Shown in pieces: positions 33,016 to 41,641 of a stretch of DNA of 64,000 nucleotides. Source of the DNA: Candidatus Brocadia pituitae (GTDB taxonomy: Bacteria > Planctomycetota > Brocadiia > Brocadiales > Brocadiaceae). Each line of letters opens with the position of its first letter. Within the stretch, counting starts at the first letter, position 1. Both the position numbers and the translations under genes were made by a program. The stretch covers positions 310,001-374,000 of the forward strand of contig AP021856.1 in the NCBI GenBank assembly GCA_017347445.1, read 5' to 3'. Under the pieces are notes generated by a model. The model was not told where the DNA came from. It made no database searches and saw nothing but the letters and a program-made list of their open reading frames with translations.

Positions 33016-33813
33016 ATGCAAATACGTGACCCGCTTGATTATCTTCCCCTCTGGGGGGTATATGTGACCACAGTTGCGGTCGTCCTGCTCTCATTTGAGA
33101 TAGGCTTCCGGCTGGAAAGATACAGACTCCAGCGCTCGGAACAAGAGAAAGAGAAGGAGAAGGAGCAGCCGGTCGGCGCGATGGTTGGTGCCACACTCGG
33201 TCTGCTTGGGTTCATACTGGCGTTTACATTTGGGTTGGCAGCATCCCAGTACTATGACAGGCGGGACTTAGTCCTGGCTGAGGCCAATGCGATTGGGACG
33301 ACCTATTTGCGTGCCGAAATGCTTACGGAACCCCATCGCACGGAAATCCGCAATCTTCTCCGTGAATATGTGGATGTCCGCGTGAGTATTCAGCAGGGAA
33401 ACATCGAGCAAGTGATTCACAGGTCGGAAGAGTTGCACCGTCGTCTCTGGTCTCAGGCGGTCGCAGAAGCAAAAAAGAATCCCACCTTTTTTATTGCCGG
33501 ACTGTTCATCGGGTCATTGAATGAGGTTATTGACCTGCACGGGGAACGATTGGAGGCCGGTCTGAGAAGGCGCATCCCCGGAATCATCTGGTTCGTGCTC
33601 TACTTCATTACGATCCTTGCAATGGCAGCGATAGGTTACCATGCAGGACTGACCGGTACACGCCGGTCGCTCTCTATTCTTGCAGTTGTCCTCACATTTT
33701 CTGCGGTCATATCGCTGATTGCGGATCTCGACCGTTCAGCGGAGGGGCTGCTCAAAGTGAGTCAACAAGCCATGGTCGATCTTCAGAACACCATAATAGC
33801 CCCGGAATCCTGA
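33016..33813 (+). CDS. DUF4239 (bestrophin-like) membrane protein
   Basis: A 265-residue integral membrane protein with two N-terminal hydrophobic segments (about 10-28 and 55-78) and two more near 190-232. Between them is a soluble helical part. The stretch DRRDLVLAEANAIGTTYLRAEML is the DUF4239 hallmark. The family is described as bestrophin-like; channel activity is unproven. The charged repeat QEKEKEKEQ after the first segment is a short linker. It appears to be a single-gene unit between two dispersed palindromes. Confidence 0.82.
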   Translation: MQIRDPLDYLPLWGVYVTTVAVVLLSFEIGFRLERYRLQRSEQEKEKEKEQPVGAMVGATLGLLGFILAFTFGLAASQYYDRRDLVLAEANAIGTTYLRAEMLTEPHRTEIRNLLREYVDVRVSIQQGNIEQVIHRSEELHRRLWSQAVAEAKKNPTFFIAGLFIGSLNEVIDLHGERLEAGLRRRIPGIIWFVLYFITILAMAAIGYHAGLTGTRRSLSILAVVLTFSAVISLIADLDRSAEGLLKVSQQAMVDLQNTIIAPES

Positions 33814-33978
33814 GCCGAAGTCAGCCCCGGATGCTTGTTAACTCACATAGCGCAGCATAGCCGCAAGCAAAAGAGTTACCGGGTGCTGATTAGTAAATGC
33901 TGTCGTTTGCTTTTTGAAGGAACTATCTAATACTTGCAATGTATTTCAGTATGAGCAAAGCAATTTCTGATATGAGAC

Positions 33979-34049
33979 ACACCACACGGCCCCTCTTTTT
34001 AGAGGGGAGAGCACAAGTCCCCTCTAGCAAGGGGATTTAGGGGTCTGTT
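33979..34049 (+). repeat. Dispersed CCCCT/AGGGG palindrome
   Basis: It contains GGCCCCTCTTTTTAGAGGGG and AAGTCCCCTCTAGCAAGGGG, then ATTTAGGGGTCTG. It has the same orientation as 32891-32959, about 1.1 kb away, so the DUF4239 gene is bracketed by two copies. Confidence 0.65.
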
Positions 34050-34121
34050 TCATGCCGACAATTACTTCGCCCAACAAAAATCTGAACTGTCATGAAAACA
34101 ATAGAAAGGTGGAGATTCTCT

Positions 34122-34877
34122 ATGAAAAGAAAGAGTTTTTTTCTGGCTGCAATGGGCATCCTTTTCCTCGGCTCGATGCTTCCATCAATTGCACAAACAA
34201 CCTCCGTCAATCAGCTCCAGGCAACTGTTTCGGGTGATCAGCAGACGCCGTATCTCCTGAATTTTGCGGGGGTATTTACCTTTTTCTTCCTTATGCTGGG
34301 GCCTATCAAGATTTTGGTTCCGTTTGTAAAGATGACGAAAGATACGGATGCAAGGTTTCGGCGTAAACTTGCGCTCATGGCTGCCCTCATCTCTACCATT
34401 GGTTGTCTTGTGGCAGCTTTTATGGGTCAAAGGGCTATGAAATCCTATCATATTTCCATTTCTGCCCTGATGCTTGCAGGGGGAATTATTCTTTTCGTGG
34501 TGGCTTTACGTATGGTCATGCAGATGCATTCATCCACCCACGGGAATGAAGCAACACCATCCGCCCCAACGTTCGCCCTGGCGGCTTATCCCCTTTCTTT
34601 CCCTACGATTGTTACCCCCTATGGAATTGCCATTCTTATTATCCTTATGGCGGCGGCGCAGGATGCAACACGGCAGATTGGGATTATTTGTATTCTGTTC
34701 GTGATTATGGGTTTGAATCTCCTGGCGATGCTGTTTGCTCATACCATATTAAAATTTGTTGGTGTTATAACCCTGCTCATCCTTGGTAGTGTAATCGGGG
34801 TGTTGCAGGTTGCACTTGGGATAGAGATCATTCTTCAAACCTTCATAAAGATGGGGGTACTGCCAAAAGTTTTCTGA
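34122..34877 (+). CDS. MarC-family integral membrane protein with N-terminal signal
   Basis: 251 residues from ATG 34122, chosen because GGTGGAG lies 6 nt upstream and the protein then begins with a signal-peptide-like MKRKSFFLAAMGILFLG; the ATG at 34092 has no such site. Six hydrophobic segments follow. Typical MarC features are LMLGPIKILVPF near residue 55 and PLSFPTIVTPYGIAIL, whose Pro-rich motif pairs with the first in an internal repeat. MarC proteins were once linked to multiple antibiotic resistance, but the function is unknown. An extra cleavable signal is unusual, since most MarC proteins begin directly with a membrane segment. Confidence 0.85.
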   Translation: MKRKSFFLAAMGILFLGSMLPSIAQTTSVNQLQATVSGDQQTPYLLNFAGVFTFFFLMLGPIKILVPFVKMTKDTDARFRRKLALMAALISTIGCLVAAFMGQRAMKSYHISISALMLAGGIILFVVALRMVMQMHSSTHGNEATPSAPTFALAAYPLSFPTIVTPYGIAILIILMAAAQDATRQIGIICILFVIMGLNLLAMLFAHTILKFVGVITLLILGSVIGVLQVALGIEIILQTFIKMGVLPKVF

Positions 34878-34888
34878 AAGGGAAAGGA

Positions 34889-35008
34889 ATGCAAAAGGAA
34901 AAGGAAGTAGTATTCATAAAAAGATATGTTGCGTGGTGTTGTATGATAGCCTGTTGCATCGGTTGTCTACAATTTATTGGCTGTGGAGCGGGTGGGGCAG
35001 AGATCTAA
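34889..35008 (+). CDS. Possible 39-residue Cys-rich lipoprotein-like peptide
   Basis: ATG 34889 follows GGAAAGG closely. The peptide has a basic start (MQKEKEVVFIKR), a hydrophobic Cys-rich stretch and LQFIGCGAGG, which resembles a lipobox. It ends TAA at 35008. It could be a small lipoprotein or the truncated start of a lost one. Support comes only from the frame and motif. Confidence 0.3.
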   Translation: MQKEKEVVFIKRYVAWCCMIACCIGCLQFIGCGAGGAEI

Positions 35009-35422
35009 CAGGCCACAACTCATTCCAGCCTGGGGCAAGAGCTACAAGATCCCGATGCTGCGTATCGTATCAGAAAAAGATAATAACGGAAAAGAATATA
35101 GAAATGTAAAAGAGGGATTGCTAAAAAATACTTGTTAACAAATAAAAAGAATGTATACTAATGAGTTATGTAAAAATAATCTCACAAGATAGCAGCAGAG
35201 TAGCATACTATTACCCGCTGATAGACAACCGAATAAAGCACTTACCAGCATTTTCTCACAATACCATGTAAACAGTAACCCGTAGTACCTTCTTCCTGCG
35301 CCTGAACCATAGTTGGAATCCCCCTGGTAAATTTTTGATATCAGAGACCAAATAGTGTATTCAGTATCCTTGTGTAAAAATTGTCATAGAGATGATCGAA
35401 AATATAAAAAGGTAGGTTGTAC
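35009..35422. other. Intergenic leader region of the KimA-like gene
   Basis: 414 bp with no supported gene. A promoter-like pair, TTGTTA (35132-35137), 16-bp spacer and TATACT (35154-35159), lies about 260 bp before the transporter start, leaving a long untranslated leader. I looked for a c-di-AMP (ydaO-type) aptamer there because KimA genes often carry one, and did not find its conserved blocks. Confidence 0.45.
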
Positions 35423-37414
35423 ATGAAATCCAGAATATCGGTAGTTGGGTGGTTAAAAAATGTCATTATCGGCCGTGCGCGGAGTCCACAAGATCGGACA
35501 ATATTTCATAAACTATCGCTCGTGGCATTTTTTGCCTGGATCGGTTTAGGTGCGGATGGTCTTTCGTCATCCTGTTACGGCCCCGAAGAAGCCTTTCGGG
35601 CGCTGCAAGGTCATTATTCTCTGAGTCTCTTTGTGGCAATTGGAACGGTACTGACAATTTTTGTTATCAGCGCCAGTTATTCCCAGATTATTGAACTTTT
35701 TCCTTCCGGCGGTGGTGGGTACCATGTTGCCAGTAAATTATTATCTCCCACCTGTGGGATGATCTCAGGGTGTGCACTCATTGTCGATTATGTACTTACC
35801 ATTACAGTTTCGATTGCAAGCGGCGCGGATGCTATCTTCAGCTTTCTTCCCGCAGAATTACAATACTACAAACTTCCCTTTGCTGTTACCGGCATTGTAT
35901 TTCTTACCTTACTCAACTTGCGAGGGGTAAAAGAAGCCGTACTCCCCTTGATGCCAATCTTTTTAATCTTTGTTATTACCCATGCATTTGTCATTGTCTA
36001 TGGACCGGTTACCCATATGGCATACTTCCAGGACGTCATAAAAACATCCGTATCCGATGTGCAGGGTGTGAGTTCAAAGATTGGAATTGCAGGAATGCTG
36101 TTGCTCATACTCCGTTCTTACTGTATGGGCGCAGGAACGTATACGGGAATCGAAGCTGTGAGTAATGGACTTCCAATACTTCGTGAACCACGGGTACAGA
36201 CCGCCAAAACTACCATGAGATATATGGCGGCCTCCCTATCCGTTATTGTCATGGGATTAATGCTTGCCTTCCTTATTTATCGGGTTGAGCCGCAAACCGG
36301 AAAAACCTTAAATGCTGTTCTTTTTGAACGTGTTACAGCAGGGTGGCGGGAAAATGCAGGATCATGGTTTGTCATTGTAGCGCTCGCATCAGAAGCACTG
36401 CTCCTTTTTATCGGGGCGCAGACCGGTTTTTTAGATGGACCGCGGGTAATAGCAAATATGGCCATGGATCGCTGGTTTCCAACGAGATTTGCTGTGTTGA
36501 GTGATCGTTTAGTAGCAAAGAACGGGATTTTGCTCATGGGTATTGCTGCGATGATCGTGATGTTTCTTACCCGTGGCGCTATCCACATCTTGGTGGTGCT
36601 GTATAGTATTAACGTGTTTATCACCTTTGTCCTCTCTCAGTTAGGAATGGTGCGCTACTGGTGGATCACACGTTCTGGGGTGAAACATCGATGGTGGAAA
36701 CTCCTTGTTAATGGCGTGGGACTAGTTCTCACGGTTTTTATTCTGGTCTCAGTTGTCATCCTTAAATTTCATCATGGCGGCTGGATCACCCTGGTTGTTA
36801 CCGGTGCGCTGGCAGTAATTTCTATTGTGATAAAGGAACATTACAACAAGACCGTCCGCCTTCTGAGCAAACTGGACAGCCTTGTTCAGGTGGCCGATGC
36901 TTCTCATCCCAGCACAACCTCTGCGGGAGCGCAACGGGCGCAAACTGAGTTTGATCCAACGGGTAAGACGGCAGTTTTACTGGTCAGCGGCTTTAATGGC
37001 AGGGAACTTCATACCCTTTTCAATGTTATCCGCACTTTTGAAAATACGTTTAGAAATTTTATTTTTGTCGAAGTCGGGGTAGTTGATGCCGGAAATTTCA
37101 AAGGAATTGCAGAAATTGAAAATCTCAGGACTCAGGTAAAAAAAGATGTAGATCGTTACGTGAGTTTTATGCAACGGCACGGTTATTATGCTGAAGGACT
37201 ATACTCGATTGGCGTAGATGTCGTTGATGAGATTGTGCAGATTACCTTAAGAATTTTAGAACGTTTCCGTAATCCAGTTTTCTTCGGGGGACAACTCATT
37301 TTTCCCAAGGATTCTTTTCTTTCACGCTTGCTCCACAATTACACGGTCTTTGCCGTACAACGAAGATTGTATAATAAGGGATTTCCTGTCGTTATCATGC
37401 CTATCCGGATATAG
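35423..37414 (+). CDS. APC-superfamily transporter, KimA-like potassium importer
   Basis: 663 residues from ATG 35423 (AAGGTAGG upstream; a TTG two codons earlier is possible). About 12 membrane segments occupy residues ~30-475: GLGADGLSSSCYGPEEAF, ASYSQIIELFPSGGGGYHVA and GYEAVSNG-like TGIEAVSNGLP are typical of the APC branch containing B. subtilis KimA (YdaO). The last ~150 residues form a soluble domain (TAVLLVSGFNGRELHTLF onward), as in KimA, where it mediates dimerisation and nucleotide sensing. K+/H+ symport is the likely role; amino acid transport cannot be excluded. Confidence 0.82.
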   Translation: MKSRISVVGWLKNVIIGRARSPQDRTIFHKLSLVAFFAWIGLGADGLSSSCYGPEEAFRALQGHYSLSLFVAIGTVLTIFVISASYSQIIELFPSGGGGYHVASKLLSPTCGMISGCALIVDYVLTITVSIASGADAIFSFLPAELQYYKLPFAVTGIVFLTLLNLRGVKEAVLPLMPIFLIFVITHAFVIVYGPVTHMAYFQDVIKTSVSDVQGVSSKIGIAGMLLLILRSYCMGAGTYTGIEAVSNGLPILREPRVQTAKTTMRYMAASLSVIVMGLMLAFLIYRVEPQTGKTLNAVLFERVTAGWRENAGSWFVIVALASEALLLFIGAQTGFLDGPRVIANMAMDRWFPTRFAVLSDRLVAKNGILLMGIAAMIVMFLTRGAIHILVVLYSINVFITFVLSQLGMVRYWWITRSGVKHRWWKLLVNGVGLVLTVFILVSVVILKFHHGGWITLVVTGALAVISIVIKEHYNKTVRLLSKLDSLVQVADASHPSTTSAGAQRAQTEFDPTGKTAVLLVSGFNGRELHTLFNVIRTFENTFRNFIFVEVGVVDAGNFKGIAEIENLRTQVKKDVDRYVSFMQRHGYYAEGLYSIGVDVVDEIVQITLRILERFRNPVFFGGQLIFPKDSFLSRLLHNYTVFAVQRRLYNKGFPVVIMPIRI

Positions 37415-37586
37415 TAAAAATGCAAGAGTTTGGGAACGAGCAGGAGCGGTTTAAGTAAAGGTCGTTTTTTTAACGGCTAAGGTGTTGCAAATAATTTTAT
37501 TTTCCCTTGCTTTCCTTCAATATGATTGATAATATTATACGGTTGGCTGTATGGCGGAGTCGATATTATCTATCGATGTTATGATG

Positions 37587-37620
37587 AAGGCTGCATGGTT
37601 ACAACCCTGTAGCCTTTTTT
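37587..37620 (+). terminator. Intrinsic terminator or attenuator before the cold-shock gene
   Basis: AAGGCT (37587-37592) pairs with AGCCTT (37611-37616), with GGTT/AACC inside, followed by a run of Ts. It lies 170 bp after the KimA-like stop and 44 bp before the csp ATG, so it either ends the transporter transcript or acts in the csp leader. Confidence 0.6.
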
Positions 37621-37663
37621 ATTTTTATCATTTTTTCAAAAGATGAAAGGGGGTGATGTTAGA

Positions 37664-37864
37664 ATGGCAAACGGAACCGTGAAATGGTTCAATGACAAGA
37701 AAGGCTTTGGGTTTATTTCCCAGGATAATGGAGATGATGTTTTTGTACATCAAAGTTCTATCCAGTCCGAAGGATTCAGGACCCTTGCAGAAGGGGACAA
37801 AGTCGAGTTCGAGATCATAAAGGACCAAAAGGGCTACAAGGCCACAAAAGTTGTTAAATTATAA
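37664..37864 (+). CDS. CspA-family cold-shock protein
   Basis: 66 residues from ATG 37664, preceded by AAAGGGGGTGA. The single-domain OB fold is typical: [16 protein letters not shown] (RNP1), DVFVHQSSI (RNP2) and the VEFEI and ATKVV ends. Such proteins bind single-stranded RNA and DNA, melt secondary structure and help translation in the cold or stress. A hairpin-containing stretch precedes the gene and a strong terminator follows at 37972-38008, so it is a monocistronic unit. A longer frame from 37643 would add residues encoded by the ribosome-binding site and is not used. Confidence 0.95.
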   Translation: MANGTVKWFNDKKGFGFISQDNGDDVFVHQSSIQSEGFRTLAEGDKVEFEIIKDQKGYKATKVVKL

Positions 37865-37971
37865 ACCTGTAAAAAAGCACACTCTTATATTTAAAGAATA
37901 ATTTGTTCCTTGAGATATGATTTATAAAAATATGGAGTAGGTACTTAGCGCATAGTTATAATTGCAACCAG

Positions 37972-38008
37972 AAACCCCAATATCGATAAAAAGATATTGG
38001 GGTTTTTT
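37972..38008 (+). terminator. Strong intrinsic terminator of the csp gene
   Basis: AAACCCCAATATC (37972-37984) and GATATTGGGGTTT (37993-) form a perfect stem with an 8-nt loop, ending in TTTTTT. Confidence 0.85.
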
Positions 38009-38075
38009 GTTTGAAGAACTTTCTACTTTGTGTCTTTGTCACTTTGTGGCATAATCAAAATATTTCAGGTACATT

Positions 38076-40697
38076 ATGAAAATGACCGCATGGCTGGCTA
38101 AAGAATTCATATTGCCCGGCGCCATTTCTTCCATCAGAGATGCAATAGAAAAGGCAAGGGGAAATGAGATATTCCTTGTAGGAAGGCTTAATGACGATCT
38201 CATGGTGACGGATGTTGATGTCTATGCCATGGGCAATAAAACGGCCGTGCCCGCTATGATAAAAGAGGCGAAATGCGGAGACGTTATTATCCACAACCAC
38301 CCGGATGGGATTTTGGATCCATCCGCTGCAGACCTTGAGATTGCATCATATATGGGGTCTCAGAATGTGGGATGCTATATCGTGGATAATATCGTGAAAT
38401 TTGTGTACCCCGTGGTAAAGGTAAAGAAGGGGCGGTTATACGAAAAACTCATCTTCAGCGAACTATCCACACAATTTCAACCTGGAGGAAATTTTGCACG
38501 GCATGTGCCCCAGTATGAATACCGCAAGCCACAGGTCGAGATGCTGAAGTCGGCCGTTGACGCCTTTAATGAAGACAAAATTGCCGTGATTGAGGCGGGG
38601 ACAGGAACGGGGAAATCCATGGCATATCTGATTCCTGCCGTATCCTGGAGTATTAAAAACCAGGAACGGGTAGTAGTTTCTACCCATACGATAAACCTCC
38701 AGGAACAATTAATTGAAAAAGACATCCCGATGCTTAAGGCCTGTTGCGGACTTGATTTCAAGAGTGTTCTGGTAAAGGGGAGAAATAATTATGTGTGCCT
38801 GAGAAAGGTTTCTCATGTACGTTCTGATGGTGGCACGCTGATTGAAGACAAAGATCGCCGACAATTGAACGATCTGTTAGCATGGGCAGCAAAGACACGG
38901 GACGGAAGCAAGGCCGACCTGAATTTTGTGCCTCAGGAGGACATCTGGGAGGCAATACAATCTGAAGCAGACCAGTGTACACGACTGAAGTGCCAGTTTT
39001 ATGACGAGTGCTTTTTTTATATTGCCCGGAGAAATGCTGCCAGCGCAGATATTTTGGTCATAAATCATTATCTCCTGATGGCGGATCTGATAGTACGCAA
39101 GGAAACGAAGGGGTACGATGCCGTGGCTATTTTACCTCCCTTCCAGAAGATTATTATTGATGAAGCGCATCACCTCGAAGACGTGGCGACAGCAAATCTC
39201 AGCACGACAATTTCGAGATTAAGGATCGTAAAGCTTCTGGGGAGACTCGTCAATCTCAAGGATGCGAGAAAAGGCCTGTTACAGTACCTGAAGAGCAAAT
39301 TCAAAGACGTGAGCTCTGTGCACGACCAGGATATTGCGGAAAAAATTACCGATAGAATTAACACGGACATTCTGGAGGCGCGACAGCTTCTCTATGATAC
39401 CGTACAGGAAATTTTTGAAGATATGTCCCAGGCGGTAAGTAATTATGGCATTCACACCGGATTACAAAAAGAAGCGATGAAGGATGAAGAAATCAGGCTT
39501 CGCATTACCGACAGTTTTATTTCTACGGATCTATGGCAGGATGTTATCGAGAATCAGTTCAGAAAATTAAGCGCCGATATCCGGAGATTTGTTTCGCTCT
39601 TAACAGCACTCCTCGATGAATTGGCGGAACTCTCGAAGAATTCACAGGACATGCTGTCGTCTGTGCTGATCGATATCCTATCGTGCAAGATGCGATTGAA
39701 ATTAGTGGTAAACGAGATTGATGCCTTTATTGTTGAGAACGAAAAGGTTTGTAAATGGATTGAGATGAAGAGATACGCAGGGGAACCGGCCATCAGGTTT
39801 TGCGCTGCGCCGCTTTCAGTTTCCGGAGATTTAAAGACGTGCCTCTATGATCATTATCGTACGATACTCCTGACATCAGCTACCCTGGCAATTAACAAGG
39901 ACTTTACTTTTTTCAAAGACAGTATTGGTTTGCACCAGATTCCAGAAAAACAATTATCTGAGTTGATCCTGGATTCTCCCTTTGATTACCAGCATCAATC
40001 GATTCTTGGCATTCCCACAGATATTGCAGAACCCGGTCAGCCAGGATATGTTTCGGCGCTGGAAGAGAATATTTTGCAGGCCATAAAAATCTCAAAAGGC
40101 CGTGCGTTAGTCCTGTTTACTTCATACAGCCTTCTCAGGGATCTTTATCAGAGGTTAGAACCACAGATCACACGACTCGGTTATGTTTGTTTGAAGCAGG
40201 GAACGGGCAGCCGACACAACCTCCTTGAGGCATTTAAAAAAGACACAACGTCGGTCTTGTTTGCTACGGACAGTTTCTGGGAAGGGATTGATGTAAGGGG
40301 GGATGCGCTGGAATGCGTCATCCTCACCCGGTTGCCGTTTAAAGTACCGACACAACCCATCATTGAGGCAAGAGTTGAGGCTATCGAAAAGGCCGGTGGC
40401 GATGCCTTTTTGCAATATTCCGTACCAATGGCCGTGGTTAAATTCAAACAGGGCTTTGGACGTCTCATACGCAGTCGCGAGGATAAGGGTGTAGTGATTA
40501 TTTTTGACCGCCGGATAGTTACTAAAAGATATGGGAGTGTCTTTCTTCAATCGCTTCCGGACATCAGGTGTATTAAGGATAAGAGAGATATTGTTTTTCA
40601 GGAAATGAGGCTCTTTTTCGGTGGCGGCATCACCGTTTCCCGGCAGGGAAAAGACCGTCCCCCCGGTAAGACCTCGGAATCCTCTCTCCATAAATAA
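38076..40697 (+). CDS. DinG-type helicase fused to an N-terminal JAMM domain
   Basis: An 873-residue protein. Residues 1-~130 are a RadC/JAB-like domain with a full JAMM set: Glu31, and IIHNHPDGILDPSAADLE giving His73-x-His75-x10-Asp86. Residues ~145-850 are an XPD/DinG superfamily 2 helicase: Walker A EAGTGTGKS (173-181), four Cys at about 241, 301, 306 and 312 for an iron-sulfur cluster, DEAH at 362-365, and C-terminal motifs LFATDSFWEGIDVRG and FGRLIRSREDKG. DinG enzymes unwind D-loops, R-loops or G-quadruplexes 5' to 3'. The JAMM domain may act as a metalloprotease or nuclease-like partner; this is unknown. It is probably a stand-alone gene with a weak ribosome-binding site. Confidence 0.92.
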   Translation: MKMTAWLAKEFILPGAISSIRDAIEKARGNEIFLVGRLNDDLMVTDVDVYAMGNKTAVPAMIKEAKCGDVIIHNHPDGILDPSAADLEIASYMGSQNVGCYIVDNIVKFVYPVVKVKKGRLYEKLIFSELSTQFQPGGNFARHVPQYEYRKPQVEMLKSAVDAFNEDKIAVIEAGTGTGKSMAYLIPAVSWSIKNQERVVVSTHTINLQEQLIEKDIPMLKACCGLDFKSVLVKGRNNYVCLRKVSHVRSDGGTLIEDKDRRQLNDLLAWAAKTRDGSKADLNFVPQEDIWEAIQSEADQCTRLKCQFYDECFFYIARRNAASADILVINHYLLMADLIVRKETKGYDAVAILPPFQKIIIDEAHHLEDVATANLSTTISRLRIVKLLGRLVNLKDARKGLLQYLKSKFKDVSSVHDQDIAEKITDRINTDILEARQLLYDTVQEIFEDMSQAVSNYGIHTGLQKEAMKDEEIRLRITDSFISTDLWQDVIENQFRKLSADIRRFVSLLTALLDELAELSKNSQDMLSSVLIDILSCKMRLKLVVNEIDAFIVENEKVCKWIEMKRYAGEPAIRFCAAPLSVSGDLKTCLYDHYRTILLTSATLAINKDFTFFKDSIGLHQIPEKQLSELILDSPFDYQHQSILGIPTDIAEPGQPGYVSALEENILQAIKISKGRALVLFTSYSLLRDLYQRLEPQITRLGYVCLKQGTGSRHNLLEAFKKDTTSVLFATDSFWEGIDVRGDALECVILTRLPFKVPTQPIIEARVEAIEKAGGDAFLQYSVPMAVVKFKQGFGRLIRSREDKGVVIIFDRRIVTKRYGSVFLQSLPDIRCIKDKRDIVFQEMRLFFGGGITVSRQGKDRPPGKTSESSLHK

Positions 40698-40747
40698 TAA
40701 ACGAAATGACCGCATAATTCATTATCACATTTTAGGGGCATATCACC

Positions 40748-41641
40748 ATGAAGGTTTTTTTGACAGGTAGCACTGGTTTCGTAGGGAAACAGATACTCCA
40801 TGATTTACTCGCAAAAAGGTACCAGGTGAGATGTATCGTCCGGCAGGGTTCCGAACAAAAGATTGCACATCACAAAGAGGCAGAGATCGTACACGGAGAC
40901 ATTTCCGATGCAGGCAGTTTGCAGGGCAAACTAGCAGGATGCGATGCCGTGATTAACCTCGTAGGTATTATCAGAGAGTTCCCGGGAAAGAGGGTTACCT
41001 TTGAGAAATTACATTATGAGGGAACGGCAAATCTTGTTAAAGTGGCACGGGAACAAGGAATTCAGCGGTTTATTCAGATGAGCGCACTCGGGGCACGAAG
41101 AGACGGCAAGACCCAATATCAGCAAACCAAATTCCGCGCAGAAGAATGCATCAAAGACAGTGGACTTGATTATACCATATTTCGTCCGTCAATTATCTAC
41201 GGACCGGGAGATAAATTCGTCAATCTCTTCGCCGGCATGCTGAAGACACAGCAATTTGTGCCCGTTGTCGGCAATGGCAGGTATCAGATGCAACCCGTGT
41301 CTGTGGAAAATGTGTCGATGGGCTTTATAAAAGCTATAGAGCAGAAAGATTCCATGGGAAAAATTTTTGCTGTTGGCGGCCCTGAAAAGTTTGAGTTTAA
41401 TCAAATTATTGACATCATTGGCAGCGTCCTTTGCGTGCCCCCGCATAAACTCCATATTCCGGTATTCATTATGAACCTAGCGGCGGAAATGCTCGATTGG
41501 CTGCCCGCCTTCCCTGTAACGAAAGACCAAATTAGCATGCTTCTGGAAGGCAATACCTGTGATGAAAAGCCATTTTTTAATCACTTTGGTATAGAGCCTA
41601 TTGAATTTAAACAAGGAATATCCAAATACATTCGATCATGA
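40748..41641 (+). CDS. NDUFA9-like atypical SDR / NAD(P)-binding protein
   Basis: A 297-residue atypical short-chain dehydrogenase/reductase. The N-terminus MKVFLTGSTGFVGKQIL is a Rossmann motif, followed by HGDISDAGSL, NLVGIIREFPGKRVTFEKLH, RFIQMSALGAR and IFRPSIIYGPGDKF. This subgroup resembles the complex I subunit NDUFA9 and quinone or flavin-reducing relatives; the catalytic Tyr-x3-Lys is replaced (YQQTKFRAE keeps a Tyr and Lys). The stop overlaps the next gene's ATG by four bases (ATGA), so it is translationally coupled with the O-methyltransferase. Role unknown; a modification pathway for a quinone or lipid is possible. Confidence 0.85.
   Translation: MKVFLTGSTGFVGKQILHDLLAKRYQVRCIVRQGSEQKIAHHKEAEIVHGDISDAGSLQGKLAGCDAVINLVGIIREFPGKRVTFEKLHYEGTANLVKVAREQGIQRFIQMSALGARRDGKTQYQQTKFRAEECIKDSGLDYTIFRPSIIYGPGDKFVNLFAGMLKTQQFVPVVGNGRYQMQPVSVENVSMGFIKAIEQKDSMGKIFAVGGPEKFEFNQIIDIIGSVLCVPPHKLHIPVFIMNLAAEMLDWLPAFPVTKDQISMLLEGNTCDEKPFFNHFGIEPIEFKQGISKYIRS

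Noticed and set aside
35009-35422. c-di-AMP (ydaO) riboswitch before the KimA-like gene
   Set aside because: Expected from other KimA genes, but the conserved aptamer blocks are not visible in this leader.
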